Source: Rathayibacter_A sp036510655 (GTDB lineage: Bacteria > Actinomycetota > Actinomycetes > Actinomycetales > Microbacteriaceae). Taken from it: a DNA stretch of 21,778 nt. This document shows, piece after piece, positions 1-7,358 of the stretch. Within the stretch, counting starts at the first letter, position 1. Each line of letters opens with the position of its first letter. The notes beneath the pieces are model-generated. The model had not been told where the DNA came from. It was given only the letters and a program-made list of their open reading frames with translations, and did no database searches. The position numbers and the translations under genes were made by a program. The stretch lies in the NCBI GenBank assembly GCA_036510655.1, contig DATCDQ010000100.1:1-21778 (forward strand), written 5' to 3'.

Positions 1-83
1 GCCCTCGTCCCATGCGGCTGCAACTCATGTTGATGCACATACTCACGGATCTCCCCCGTCGTGAAACCCCTCGCGACTGTCAT
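1..83 (-). CDS. N-terminus of an unidentified protein, cut by window edge
   Basis: An open frame begins at ATG 83 and runs off the left edge, giving 27 complete residues (starting MTVARGFTTGEIREYV). A good ribosome-binding site, GAAGGAG, lies about 7 nt upstream (91-97 on the minus strand), which supports a real start. The stretch ARGFTTGEI loosely resembles the part of IS256-type transposases that reads A(K/R)G(M/L)TTG(D/E)I. The following residues do not match what I remember of that family, and such a start would be internal in a full transposase. It could be a transposase remnant or an unrelated small protein. Function not assigned. Confidence 0.35.
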   Translation of the reverse strand, partial: MTVARGFTTGEIREYVHQHELQPHGTR

Positions 84-458
84 CGTGTGTCTCCTTCACG
101 CCACCCAACCGGCGACTCACACACAGCCTGACAAAGAGGGCAACCCGGACTAATTCGCAAAATCGGTCCGGGCCAGCGTGCAAAGTCCGGGCTACCGTCA
201 CGTGGCTGGACGGGCAGCAGCGCCGTGGCCAGTTGTTGCACCGCTATGAACGAGTTGCCGAACTAGATCAGCGACAGTGCCCCAAAACGGTAGCGTGGGC
301 CGCCTGAAAACAGCAGCGTCGAAGTGGCTGCAACAGTAGCGTTTGCTCGCGATCGTCTGCGATTCCATGCGCCACGTCGCGCGGCATGCGCCAACTGAAG
401 TGGCGCAGCGCAGCGGTGGACGGCGGCAAGATCAGACATAAAAATTCCATTAGGAATA
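84..458. other. Non-coding stretch upstream of the exporter operon
   Basis: No supported gene in about 375 bases. It contains the RBS of the minus-strand gene at the left edge and a CCCGGAC/GTCCGGG inverted pair near 148-176. It also has a perfect 7-bp hairpin, TGCGCCA/TGGCGCA, at 387-393 and 401-407 with a 7-nt loop, and a CATGCGCCA direct repeat at 366-374 and 385-393. None has a T-run. Open frames here lack RBSs and recognisable domains. Confidence 0.5.
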
Positions 459-474
459 TTCACAAATTTGTGAA
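459..474. promoter_or_regulatory. Perfect 16-bp palindrome, probable operator of the exporter operon
   Basis: TTCACAAATTTGTGAA is its own reverse complement. It covers the putative -35 hexamer of the exporter operon, so a bound repressor would block RNA polymerase. The MarR/GbsR-like regulator encoded third in the operon (3147-3641) is the obvious candidate ligand; that pairing is inference. Confidence 0.6.
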
Positions 475-487
475 ACAAGCGTATTGT
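459..487 (+). promoter_or_regulatory. Candidate promoter giving a leaderless exporter mRNA
   Basis: A -35-like TTCACA (459-464, 5 of 6 to consensus) is followed by a 17-bp spacer and a -10-like TATTGT (482-487, 4 of 6). Initiation 7-8 nt downstream would fall on or next to the ATG at 495. No Shine-Dalgarno sequence precedes this ATG, which fits leaderless translation, common in actinobacteria. Predicted by eye only. Confidence 0.4.
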
Positions 488-501
488 CACGATCATGACA
501 A
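484..501. promoter_or_regulatory. 18-bp near-perfect palindrome overlapping the start codon
   Basis: TTGTCACGATCATGACAA is a palindrome with one mismatched pair. It spans the putative -10, the predicted transcription start and the ATG at 495. It could be a second operator site or a coincidence created by the start-site repeat. Confidence 0.35.
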
Positions 502-539
502 CAGTGCCTGTAACAACAGTGCCCATGACAAAGGTGATT
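495..539 (+). repeat. 15-bp tandem repeat at the start of the exporter ATPase
   Basis: Three 15-nt units (495-509, 510-524, 525-539) share the core ACAACAGTGCC (the third is degenerate). They encode MTTVP-VTTVP-MTKVI. The ATP-binding domain proper starts in the third unit, whose ATG (525) is probably the ancestral start. The first two units look like in-frame duplications that lengthened the N-terminus. Confidence 0.7.
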
Positions 540-1469
540 GAGACCGTGGGTCTCGATAAGCGATTCGGCCGGGTGCGTGCGCTCGACGGCCTGAACCTGA
601 GTGTAACCGCCGGCGAAGTGCACGGCTTCCTGGGCCCGAACGGCGCGGGAAAGTCCACGACGATCCGCGTTCTGTTGGGCTTGGCCCGCGCCAGTGGCGG
701 CACCGCCACTGTGTACGGCAAGGACCCGTGGCGGGATGCCGTGTCGTTGCACCAGCGGATGGCCTACGTCCCCGGCGACGTCAGCCTATGGCCCAATCTC
801 ACCGGTGGAGAGTCGGTCGACGTGATCAGTCGCCTTCGCGGCGCCGACACCCGTACGACCGCATATCGCGATCGCCGCGCCGAATTGATGGCCGCGTTCC
901 AGTTCGACCCGAAGAAGAAGGCGCGCAGCTACTCCAAGGGCAACCGCCAGAAGGTCGCTCTGATCGCGGCGTTCGCAACGCCCGCCGAACTCTACATCCT
1001 CGACGAACCGACCAGCGGACTCGACCCGGTGATGGAGAGCGTGTTCACCCGCGAGATCGACCAGCTGAAGGCATCCGGTGCCACTGTTTTCCTGTCCAGT
1101 CACATCCTTTCCGAAGTCGAGGCACTGTGCGACCGGGTCAGCATCATCCGCAACGGCAAAATCGTCGAGTCCGGCTCGCTCGCGGAGCTGCGACACCTCA
1201 CCCGCACGGAGTTCACGTTCTCGAGCGAGGGCATGACGGATGCGGGGCTTGCGACGATTTCGGAGGCCAACGATCTGTCGACGAGTGCCGGCCGTGTGGC
1301 CTTCACGGTCGACAGCGACAAGATCAACGCCGTGCTGCCGCAACTGGCGCGGCTGAACGTGCAGGGACTCACCGTCGCACCGCCCTCTCTTGAGGAGCTC
1401 TTCCTACGGCACTACGGAGACGAGCTGGCGGCCTCCGAGAATTCGCTCGAGGGGGTGTCGACCCGGTGA
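495..1469 (+). CDS. ABC transporter ATP-binding protein, drug-exporter type
   Basis: Cytoplasmic ATPase of a two-gene exporter (ABC-2 class), powering the permease that follows. The 324-residue frame shows Walker A GPNGAGKS (about 47-54), a Q-loop region reading YVPGD in place of a glutamine (91-95), a degenerate signature SKGNRQKV (147-154), Walker B LYILDE (166-171) with DPTSGLDP-like D-loop context, and the switch histidine in SSHILSEVE (H203). The signature and Q-loop variants are typical of DrrA-like and polyketide-antibiotic exporter ATPases. About 110 C-terminal residues form the accessory region seen in that group. The start may be 495 (leaderless) or ATG 525; neither has a clear RBS. 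The stop overlaps the permease start by 4 nt (GTGA), implying translational coupling. Substrate unknown. Confidence 0.9.
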   Translation: MTTVPVTTVPMTKVIETVGLDKRFGRVRALDGLNLSVTAGEVHGFLGPNGAGKSTTIRVLLGLARASGGTATVYGKDPWRDAVSLHQRMAYVPGDVSLWPNLTGGESVDVISRLRGADTRTTAYRDRRAELMAAFQFDPKKKARSYSKGNRQKVALIAAFATPAELYILDEPTSGLDPVMESVFTREIDQLKASGATVFLSSHILSEVEALCDRVSIIRNGKIVESGSLAELRHLTRTEFTFSSEGMTDAGLATISEANDLSTSAGRVAFTVDSDKINAVLPQLARLNVQGLTVAPPSLEELFLRHYGDELAASENSLEGVSTR

Positions 1470-3091
1470 GCGCAATCGGCGCCCTGTTGCGGCTGAGATT
1501 GCGCCGCGACCGGGTTCAGTTGATCGTCTGGGTGTTGGCGATTGCGCTCATGACCGTGTTCACGGCGGCTGCGGTTGCGAGCGAATTCGGAACGCTCGAC
1601 GAGCGCATCTCCGTTACAAAACTCGCGACGGCTACGCCCGCCCTGCTCGTCTTCCGCGGGTCCGCAAACGGGCCGAGCACTGGCGCCTTTTTCGTCTTCG
1701 ACGGGTTGACGTATCTGGCAGTCCTGGCCGGGCTCATGAGCACGTTCCTCGCGGTGCGGCACTCACGCGCCGATGAGGAATCCGGTCGTGCAGAGCTCAT
1801 CGCCGCGACATCTGCGGGCCGCTTCGCGCCGACCATCGCCACGGTGATCGAGGGCGTCATCGCCAACGTTGCTGTCATGGTTCTGGTGTTCCTCGGGTTG
1901 ATTGCGAGCGGTTTCGACGCTGCCGGGTCGGCCACGTTCGGCTGGGTGCTTGGTGCTGTCGGTATCGCGTTTCTCGGAATCGGGCTGCTCTGCGCTCAGA
2001 TGTTCTCCACGTCGCGGGCGGCGAACGGAGCAGCGGCCGCGCTTGTTGGCATCGCCTACCTTGTGCGCGGCATCGCCGACGCGTCGGGGACCGTATCGGC
2101 GGACCGATTGCACACGACGAGCACCTGGCTGAGTTGGCTCTCGCCGATCGGTTGGGCGCAGAAGTCCAATCCGTACGTCGACAATGCGTGGTGGACAGGG
2201 CTGCTCTGCCTGGCGCTGTGCGCCGTGTTGGTCGTGGTCACGCTGGTGCTGCAGGCGGTGCGCGACACGGGCGCAGGCCTCATCGCGGCGCGGAGCGGCC
2301 GGGCGAGTGCATCCCCGATTCTGCGCGGCCCACTCGGCCTGGCCTGGCGCCTGTCCCGCGGGTCGATCATCGGTTGGGGGATCGGGGAGCTCGTGCTCGC
2401 GCTCGTGGCCGGTGGGCTGGGTGGCGCCGTAATCAAACTGCTGAAGAGCAATTCAACTGTCACCACGGCGATCAGCTCGATCTCACCGGGCGGCTCCGGC
2501 GGGTTGCTGCAGGAGTTCGTGGCCGCCATGATGGCCTTCATCGCAGTCCTTGTTGCCGGGTGCGTGCTTCAGATCGTCATGCGCATGCGGCAGGATGAAG
2601 CGGCGGGTACGACCGAAGTCGTCCTGGCGACGCGGGTCGGTCGCATCCGCTGGTTCCTCGGGTTCTTAAGCATCGGCGTGGTGTCTGCAGTTGTCATCCT
2701 GGCTGTCAGTGGTGTGGTCACGGGCGGCGTGCTCGCGGCGAACCCGGGCGTAGACCCGGCGATCTTCGGTCAGAGCGTTGGCGCCGCACTCGTGCAACTG
2801 CCTGCTGTGCTCGTCTATCTCAGTGTGCTCGGACTCGTCTTCGCCGTGCTGCCACGGCTGACGATCGGTGTCGGCTGGGCCATGCTGGCAGTCGGGGCGT
2901 TCCTCGGTCAGTTCGGTGGGCTCCTCAAGCTGCCGGATTGGCTGCGCAGCATCTCGCCGTCGCAGCACACGCCGGCTGTTCCGATGGGCAACGCGGACTT
3001 CAGCGGATTCTGGTGGATGGCCGCGATCGTGATCGTGGTCGCGATCGTCGCGGCTGCCCTGGTGCGCCAGCGAGACGTGGCGGTCGGCTAG
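1466..3091 (+). CDS. ABC exporter permease, polyketide antibiotic exporter family
   Basis: Integral membrane protein of 541 residues with roughly 12 hydrophobic segments, matching the size of the TnrB3/polyketide-antibiotic exporter family. It is built from two related halves. Each carries a cytoplasmic segment of the form R-x-D-E-x-x-G-x-x-E-x-x-x-A-T-x-x-G-R (about residues 101-119 and 373-391), seen directly and consistent with an internal duplication. It starts at GTG 1466, overlapping the ATPase stop; the overlap rather than an RBS probably drives initiation. With the upstream ATPase it should form an efflux pump. The family name suggests hydrophobic antibiotics, but no substrate can be deduced. 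The last segments end in a short basic tail (RQRDVAVG). Confidence 0.88.
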   Translation: MSAIGALLRLRLRRDRVQLIVWVLAIALMTVFTAAAVASEFGTLDERISVTKLATATPALLVFRGSANGPSTGAFFVFDGLTYLAVLAGLMSTFLAVRHSRADEESGRAELIAATSAGRFAPTIATVIEGVIANVAVMVLVFLGLIASGFDAAGSATFGWVLGAVGIAFLGIGLLCAQMFSTSRAANGAAAALVGIAYLVRGIADASGTVSADRLHTTSTWLSWLSPIGWAQKSNPYVDNAWWTGLLCLALCAVLVVVTLVLQAVRDTGAGLIAARSGRASASPILRGPLGLAWRLSRGSIIGWGIGELVLALVAGGLGGAVIKLLKSNSTVTTAISSISPGGSGGLLQEFVAAMMAFIAVLVAGCVLQIVMRMRQDEAAGTTEVVLATRVGRIRWFLGFLSIGVVSAVVILAVSGVVTGGVLAANPGVDPAIFGQSVGAALVQLPAVLVYLSVLGLVFAVLPRLTIGVGWAMLAVGAFLGQFGGLLKLPDWLRSISPSQHTPAVPMGNADFSGFWWMAAIVIVVAIVAAALVRQRDVAVG

Positions 3092-3109
3092 CAGTAGCGG
3101 TCGGTTACG

Positions 3110-3119
3110 TGCAATTGCA
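3110..3119. promoter_or_regulatory. 10-bp palindrome before the regulator gene
   Basis: TGCAATTGCA is a perfect palindrome in the 55-nt gap between permease and regulator genes. MarR-type proteins often bind TTGC/GCAA-type dyads, so autoregulation is possible. A 10-bp palindrome is weak evidence. Confidence 0.2.
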
Positions 3120-3146
3120 GGGAGAATAGACACACAGGGAGGCAGC

Positions 3147-3641
3147 ATGGCACGGGACGAGCCGGCGCTGAACGAGTTCGCCGAGCGTTCAGCGTCGTTG
3201 CTGGCCGGCGCCGGCTTTCCACGGATGCCCGCACGCGTGCTCATGATGCTGATGATTTCCGAGAATGGCGGCTTCACCGCCCGCGAGCTTGCCGATCGGC
3301 TCGACGCGAGTGCTGCGGCGATCTCGGGTGCCGTGCGCTATCTGCACACGCTCACGATGGTGCGGCGGGTCTCGCAGCCGGGCAGTCGCCGCGATCGGTA
3401 TGAATTGCCGCAGCACTCCTGGTACACCAGCACCCTCAGCCAGAGCCGCTACTACGACGCGTTCCGGGCGATCGTCCCGATCGGAATCGAGGCGGCCGGG
3501 GCACCGGATGAGCCGACCGCGTTGCGCCTGAAAGAGATGGATGCCTTCTACCAGTTCCTGCAACGCCGTTTGCCTGAGCTCATGGTCGAGTGGGAGGTGG
3601 AGCAGGCGGCGGAGCAGCAGGGAAGAGTTCGCTCTTCTTGA
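3147..3641 (+). CDS. MarR/GbsR-like transcriptional regulator
   Basis: 164-residue winged-helix protein. The region FTARELADRLDASAAAISGAVRYLHTL is a helix-turn-helix (about residues 43-69), followed by a wing with SQPGSRRDRYEL. The C-terminal helices are likely the dimerisation part. The pattern of an N-terminal helix, HTH, long wing and helical tail fits GbsR/MarR-like regulators that actinobacteria often place next to drug-exporter ABC genes. A clear RBS, GGGAGG, lies about 5 nt before ATG 3147. The gene is 55 nt behind the permease on the same strand, so it is probably co-transcribed and controls the operon, with the 459-474 palindrome as the likeliest target (inference). The ligand is unknown. 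Confidence 0.85.
   Translation: MARDEPALNEFAERSASLLAGAGFPRMPARVLMMLMISENGGFTARELADRLDASAAAISGAVRYLHTLTMVRRVSQPGSRRDRYELPQHSWYTSTLSQSRYYDAFRAIVPIGIEAAGAPDEPTALRLKEMDAFYQFLQRRLPELMVEWEVEQAAEQQGRVRSS
3622..3637. terminator. UUCG-loop hairpin at the end of the regulator gene
   Basis: GAAGAG-TTCG-CTCTTC is a perfect 6-bp stem with a TTCG tetraloop, ending one base before the TGA of the regulator gene. It lies inside the last codons and is followed by only a short T-containing stretch (CTTGACGTCGTTCTG). It lies between convergent operons and might act in both directions. Termination strength is uncertain. Confidence 0.4.
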
Positions 3642-3767
3642 CGTCGTTCTGTCCGAATTCGTGCGAATCGTGACACGCCCGCGGACAATGCCAAACCCGG
3701 CGCCCGTGGCTCGTGCGCTGGAGTTCGTCACCGTGCTCATCGACGCGCCCGGCTCACGCTCGATGCG

Positions 3768-4766
3768 TCACACTCGAACCTTCACGCGCGGGTCGATGAC
3801 TCCGTAGATCAGGTCGACCAGAAAGTTCGCAAACACGATCAGGAATGCGGCGAACAGGGTGAAGCCGACGACCACCTGAAGGTCCAGGGATTGCACGGCG
3901 TCGATCAGGAGCGCGCCGAGACCCTGCATCGAGAAGATCTTCTCCGCGATCACAGCACCGCCGAGGAGCGCCCCGAGGTCGAGGCCGAAGATGGTGACGA
4001 CGGGGATGAGCGCGTTGCGAAGCCCGTGTCGTACGACGACCGTAGACTCTCGAAGACCCTTCGCACGTGCGGTGCGGATGTAGTCCTGCCCCATCACTTC
4101 GAGCATCTCGCCCCGCGTGAGTCGCGCGTAGATGGCACCACTGATGAATGCCAGCGTGAACCACGGCAGGATCAGATGCGTGAACCACTGCACGGGATCT
4201 TGGGTGAATGGCACGTAGCCGCCAGTGGGCAGAAGACCCAGCGTGAAACCGAAGAACAGGATGGCGAGCAGGCCGACCAGATAGCTGGGGGCGGAGACAC
4301 CGGCAATCGCGACCGTCATGATGCTGCGGTCCAACGCGGTTCCGCGCTTGAGCGCCGAGATAACGCCGCCTGCAACACCGAACAGCAGCCACACGATCGC
4401 GGCGCCGACGGCGATGGACGCCGTCACAGGGAAGCGTGTCGCGATCAATTCCGTCACCGTCGCGTTCAGTCGGAACGAATAGCCGAAGCACGGGCCGGGG
4501 CAGACGATTGCCGCAGCCCCGGTGCCGTAGGTGCGGCCGACGACGATGCCACGCAGGAAGTCCCAGAACTGTTCGTACCACGGCAGGTTGTAGCCCATGA
4601 ACTCTTTGACCCGCGCGAGGTTTTCCGGCGTGCACGGTTTGCCGCAACTCAGCTGTGCCGGGTTCGTGGGCAGCAGATAGAAGATCGAGTAGGTGATCGC
4701 CGCGATGACCAGCAGCACAAGCACCATCGCCACCAAGCGGTATGCGATGAATCCGAGCAGTCTCAT
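3768..4766 (-). CDS. dppB: Dipeptide/oligopeptide ABC permease, DppB/OppB type
   Basis: 332-residue inner-membrane permease, last gene of the peptide-transport operon. The N-terminal segment (about 8-32) is followed by a long extracellular region to about residue 103. That region has two cysteine pairs, C41/C45 and C89/C93 (CPGPC), a feature of actinobacterial homologues. The ATPase-docking EAA loop is visible as DYIRTARAKGLRESTVVVRHGLRNALIP (first 20 of it at 228-247), with the usual ARAKG core. The C-terminus DPRVKVRV matches the DPR ending typical of DppB. The ATG at 4766 overlaps the stop of dppC by 4 nt (ATGA); an earlier in-frame start would lie inside dppC. Substrate assigned only to family level (peptides, possibly other oligomers such as nickel or sugar conjugates). 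Confidence 0.9.
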   Translation of the reverse strand: MRLLGFIAYRLVAMVLVLLVIAAITYSIFYLLPTNPAQLSCGKPCTPENLARVKEFMGYNLPWYEQFWDFLRGIVVGRTYGTGAAAIVCPGPCFGYSFRLNATVTELIATRFPVTASIAVGAAIVWLLFGVAGGVISALKRGTALDRSIMTVAIAGVSAPSYLVGLLAILFFGFTLGLLPTGGYVPFTQDPVQWFTHLILPWFTLAFISGAIYARLTRGEMLEVMGQDYIRTARAKGLRESTVVVRHGLRNALIPVVTIFGLDLGALLGGAVIAEKIFSMQGLGALLIDAVQSLDLQVVVGFTLFAAFLIVFANFLVDLIYGVIDPRVKVRV

Positions 4767-5698
4767 CGTTTCGCCGCCCCTCGACGCGGGTCGAGCGCGT
4801 CGCGCAATCCGTCGCCGAAAATGTTGAAGGCCAGCGTGATCAGAAACAGCGCGATACCGGGGAAGACCAGATACATCGGATCCGTTTGGACCCACGTCAC
4901 GGCATCGCCGATCGTGCGACCCCATGACGGTGTGGGCGGCGGAACACCGACGCCCAGGAACGACAGCGCCGCCTCGACCCCGATCGTGCTCGGGATGGAA
5001 ATCGTGGCGAACACGATGATGGTCGCGCTGACGTTCGGCAGCACCTGCGCCCCGATGATGTGCCATGGCCGTGCGCCCATCGCACGGGACGCGACAACGA
5101 AGTTGCGCTCTCGCAGCGAGAGCGTCTGCCCGCGCACGACACGGGCGATCGCCGGCCAACTGAAGAATCCGATGACGAGGATCATCAGCAGGGGCCGAGG
5201 GAAGGTTGTCGGCACGATCGCGGTCAGTGAGATCATGAACACCAGCGATGGGAATCCGAAGATGACGTCGATGACGCGGCTCATGGAGCGGTCATACCAG
5301 CTGCCGAAATACCCGGTCGTTACGCCAACCAGGACGCCGAGGAACACCGCCAGCAGCGTCGCGCTGACGCCGACGAGGAGGGAGATCCTGGCGCCGAAGA
5401 CCACGATGGAGAACAGGTCGCGACCGGTCAGTGGCTCGACCCCGAACCAGTGCGCCGCACTGATCCCGCCGCCGAACCCGCGCGGAGCGCCGGAGTCGTC
5501 CAGCGTACTCAAGTGATAGGTGTACGGATCCTGCCCGTTGATGGCGGTGACCAGCGGTGCGAAGATGGCGGCGAGCACGAACACGATGATCACGATGGCG
5601 CCGCCGGCAGCCCAGCGGTCCGAACGGAGCTGCGCCACGATATGACGGAAGCCGGTCTTGCGACCGGTGACCTCACCCTGCTCAATGGCTGTGCTCAT
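4763..5698 (-). CDS. dppC: Dipeptide/oligopeptide ABC permease, DppC/OppC type
   Basis: 311-residue partner of the DppB-type permease. It has the N-terminal OppC-like segment, with the first membrane helix about 31-53. The conserved GVEPLTGRDLFSIVVFGARI motif sits at 86-105. About five further hydrophobic segments follow, and the EAA loop RNFVVASRAMGARPWHIIGA is at 198-217. The end DALDPRRGAAKR matches the DPR termini of this family. It starts at ATG 5698, two bases after the TAA of the upstream ATPase gene, and its stop overlaps dppB, so all four genes are one transcription unit. The gene is intact although the ATPase gene before it is broken. Confidence 0.92.
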   Translation of the reverse strand: MSTAIEQGEVTGRKTGFRHIVAQLRSDRWAAGGAIVIIVFVLAAIFAPLVTAINGQDPYTYHLSTLDDSGAPRGFGGGISAAHWFGVEPLTGRDLFSIVVFGARISLLVGVSATLLAVFLGVLVGVTTGYFGSWYDRSMSRVIDVIFGFPSLVFMISLTAIVPTTFPRPLLMILVIGFFSWPAIARVVRGQTLSLRERNFVVASRAMGARPWHIIGAQVLPNVSATIIVFATISIPSTIGVEAALSFLGVGVPPPTPSWGRTIGDAVTWVQTDPMYLVFPGIALFLITLAFNIFGDGLRDALDPRRGAAKR

Positions 5699-5700
5699 GA

Positions 5701-7358
5701 TTACGCTGCGAGTCTGCGCCAGGCGTCGCGCCTGGCGCGTTGTCGATCCGGGTCCGCGACCGGTGCTGCGGCCAGCAGCCGTTGTGTGTACGGGTCGACG
5801 GGCGAGGTCAACACCTGCGTCGTCGGGCCGTGCTCGACGATGCGTCCCCGGTGCATCACGGCGACCTCGTCCGCGAGCTGCTGCACGACGGCGAGATCGT
5901 GACTGACGAAGAGGCAGGCGAAGCCCAGGTCGTGTTGCAGACTCTTCAGCAGTTCGAGCACGTGTGCCTGCACGGAGACATCCAACGCGCTCGTCGGCTC
6001 ATCAGCGATCAGCAGTGCCGGATCGAGTGCGATCGCGCGCGCAATTGCGACGCGCTGACGTTGTCCGCCGGACAATTCATGTTGATACCGGCCCGCCAGA
6101 GCAGGGCTCAACTGCACGGCTTCGAGCAATTCCCTGACGCGCTCCTGCTGCTGGCGACCGGTCAGCTGGGAGTGCAGCTTCAACGGTTCCGCGATGCTCT
6201 GCGCGATGGTGAACCGTGGATTGAGCGACGACGCCGGGTCCTGAAACACGTACCCGATCCGCCGGCGAACGCGCGGCCGATCGTGGACTTGCCGGAACCC
6301 GATTCTCCGACGAGCCCGAAAACCTGCCCAGGCCGGATGCGGAACGAGACATCGTCCACGGCTTTGACGGCATTGCGTCGCCAACCCCGGCCGCCGTACA
6401 CGACATCGGCGTTCGTCAGTTCGGCGGCGATCTCCTCTGCGCCGGGCGGTCTAGGAGCTGCGGGCTGTCCAGGTGTGCCGGGCGCAGGTGCGGCCGGCGC
6501 GGACTCCGCGACGGACACGGCGTCGTCAGGCAGCACGAGTTCGCCAAGGGCGGGCACCGCTGCGAGAAGTTCCCGCGTGTACTGCTGCTGCGGGTGCGAG
6601 AACAGGGCCCCGGCATCCGCATGTTCGACCACCGCGCCCGCATGCATCACCACCACGTCGTCTGCCAGGTCGGCGACCACGCCCATGTCGTGCGTGATCA
6701 GCAGCACCGCCGTGCCGAGCCGGTCACGCAGTTCCCTGAGCAGGTCGAGGATTCCGGCCTGCACGGTCACATCCAGCGCGGTGGTGGGCTCATCCGCGAT
6801 CAGCGCGATCGGGTCGCTCGAGATCGCCATCGCGATCATCGCGCGTTGCAGCTGTCCGCCGGAAAGCTCGTGCGGAAAGGCGGTCGCGATTCGGTGCGGA
6901 TCCGCGATCCCGACAGAGTCGAGCAACTCGGTGACCCGGGCGCCGACGGCATGGCGTCGAAGGCCGGTCGTATGTACGGTGATGGTTTCTGCAATCTGCC
7001 GGCCGATCGTATACACCGGATTGAACGCGCTCATCGGCTCCTGGAATATCGTGCCGACGCCGCCGCCGCGGATCTCGCGCATCCCGGCGGCGTCCATGCC
7101 CAGCAATTCCCGTCCCTCGAGGCGGATGCTGCCGGTGATCCGGGCATTCGCGGGAAGGAGGCCGAGCGTTGACATGGCGGTCACGCTCTTGCCGGAGCCG
7201 GATTCGCCGACAAGGGCGAGCACGCGCCCCCGGCGCAGTTCGAAACTGACGCCGGAGACGACCTGCCGTTGAGCATCCGGCGCGCCACCGTCCTGATCGA
7301 CGAACGAGATCGAGACGTCGTTCAGCGCTAGAACGGTGGCTGCGCTAACTTTTGTCAC
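5701..7358 (-). pseudogene. Dual-domain peptide ABC transporter ATPase (DppD-DppF fusion), frameshifted
   Basis: Would energise the DppBC permeases. GTG 7358 overlaps the binding-protein stop by 4 nt. Domain 1 is complete: Walker A GESGSGKS (51-58), signature LSGGQLQRA, Walker B LIADEPTTALD, switch ITHDMG. After an Ala/Pro linker, domain 2 begins with VDDVSFRIRPGQVFGLVGESGSGKST. Seven residues later the frame is lost (GRAFAG, then an unrelated tail to TGA 6180; 392 residues in all). Translation in another frame resumes at RRRIGYVFQDPASSLNP and continues intact with LSGGQRQRVAIARA, LLIADEPTSALD and FVSHDL to TAA 5701. Complete relatives have roughly 35-40 residues between Walker A and QDP. About 100 nt is therefore missing near 6261-6270, with a length that leaves the rest out of frame. 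A true deletion seems likelier than a base-call error, though an assembly error is possible. Confidence 0.85.

Noticed and set aside
3891..5516. 541-codon plus-strand frame opposite the dppB/dppC genes
   Set aside because: Composition is Arg/Asp/His-rich shadow sequence with no RBS or domain. Both genes on the other strand are clear permeases.
5740..7272. 510-codon plus-strand frame opposite the dual ATPase
   Set aside because: Antisense to recognisable ABC motifs in two frames; low-complexity Ser/Arg/Ala composition typical of shadows.
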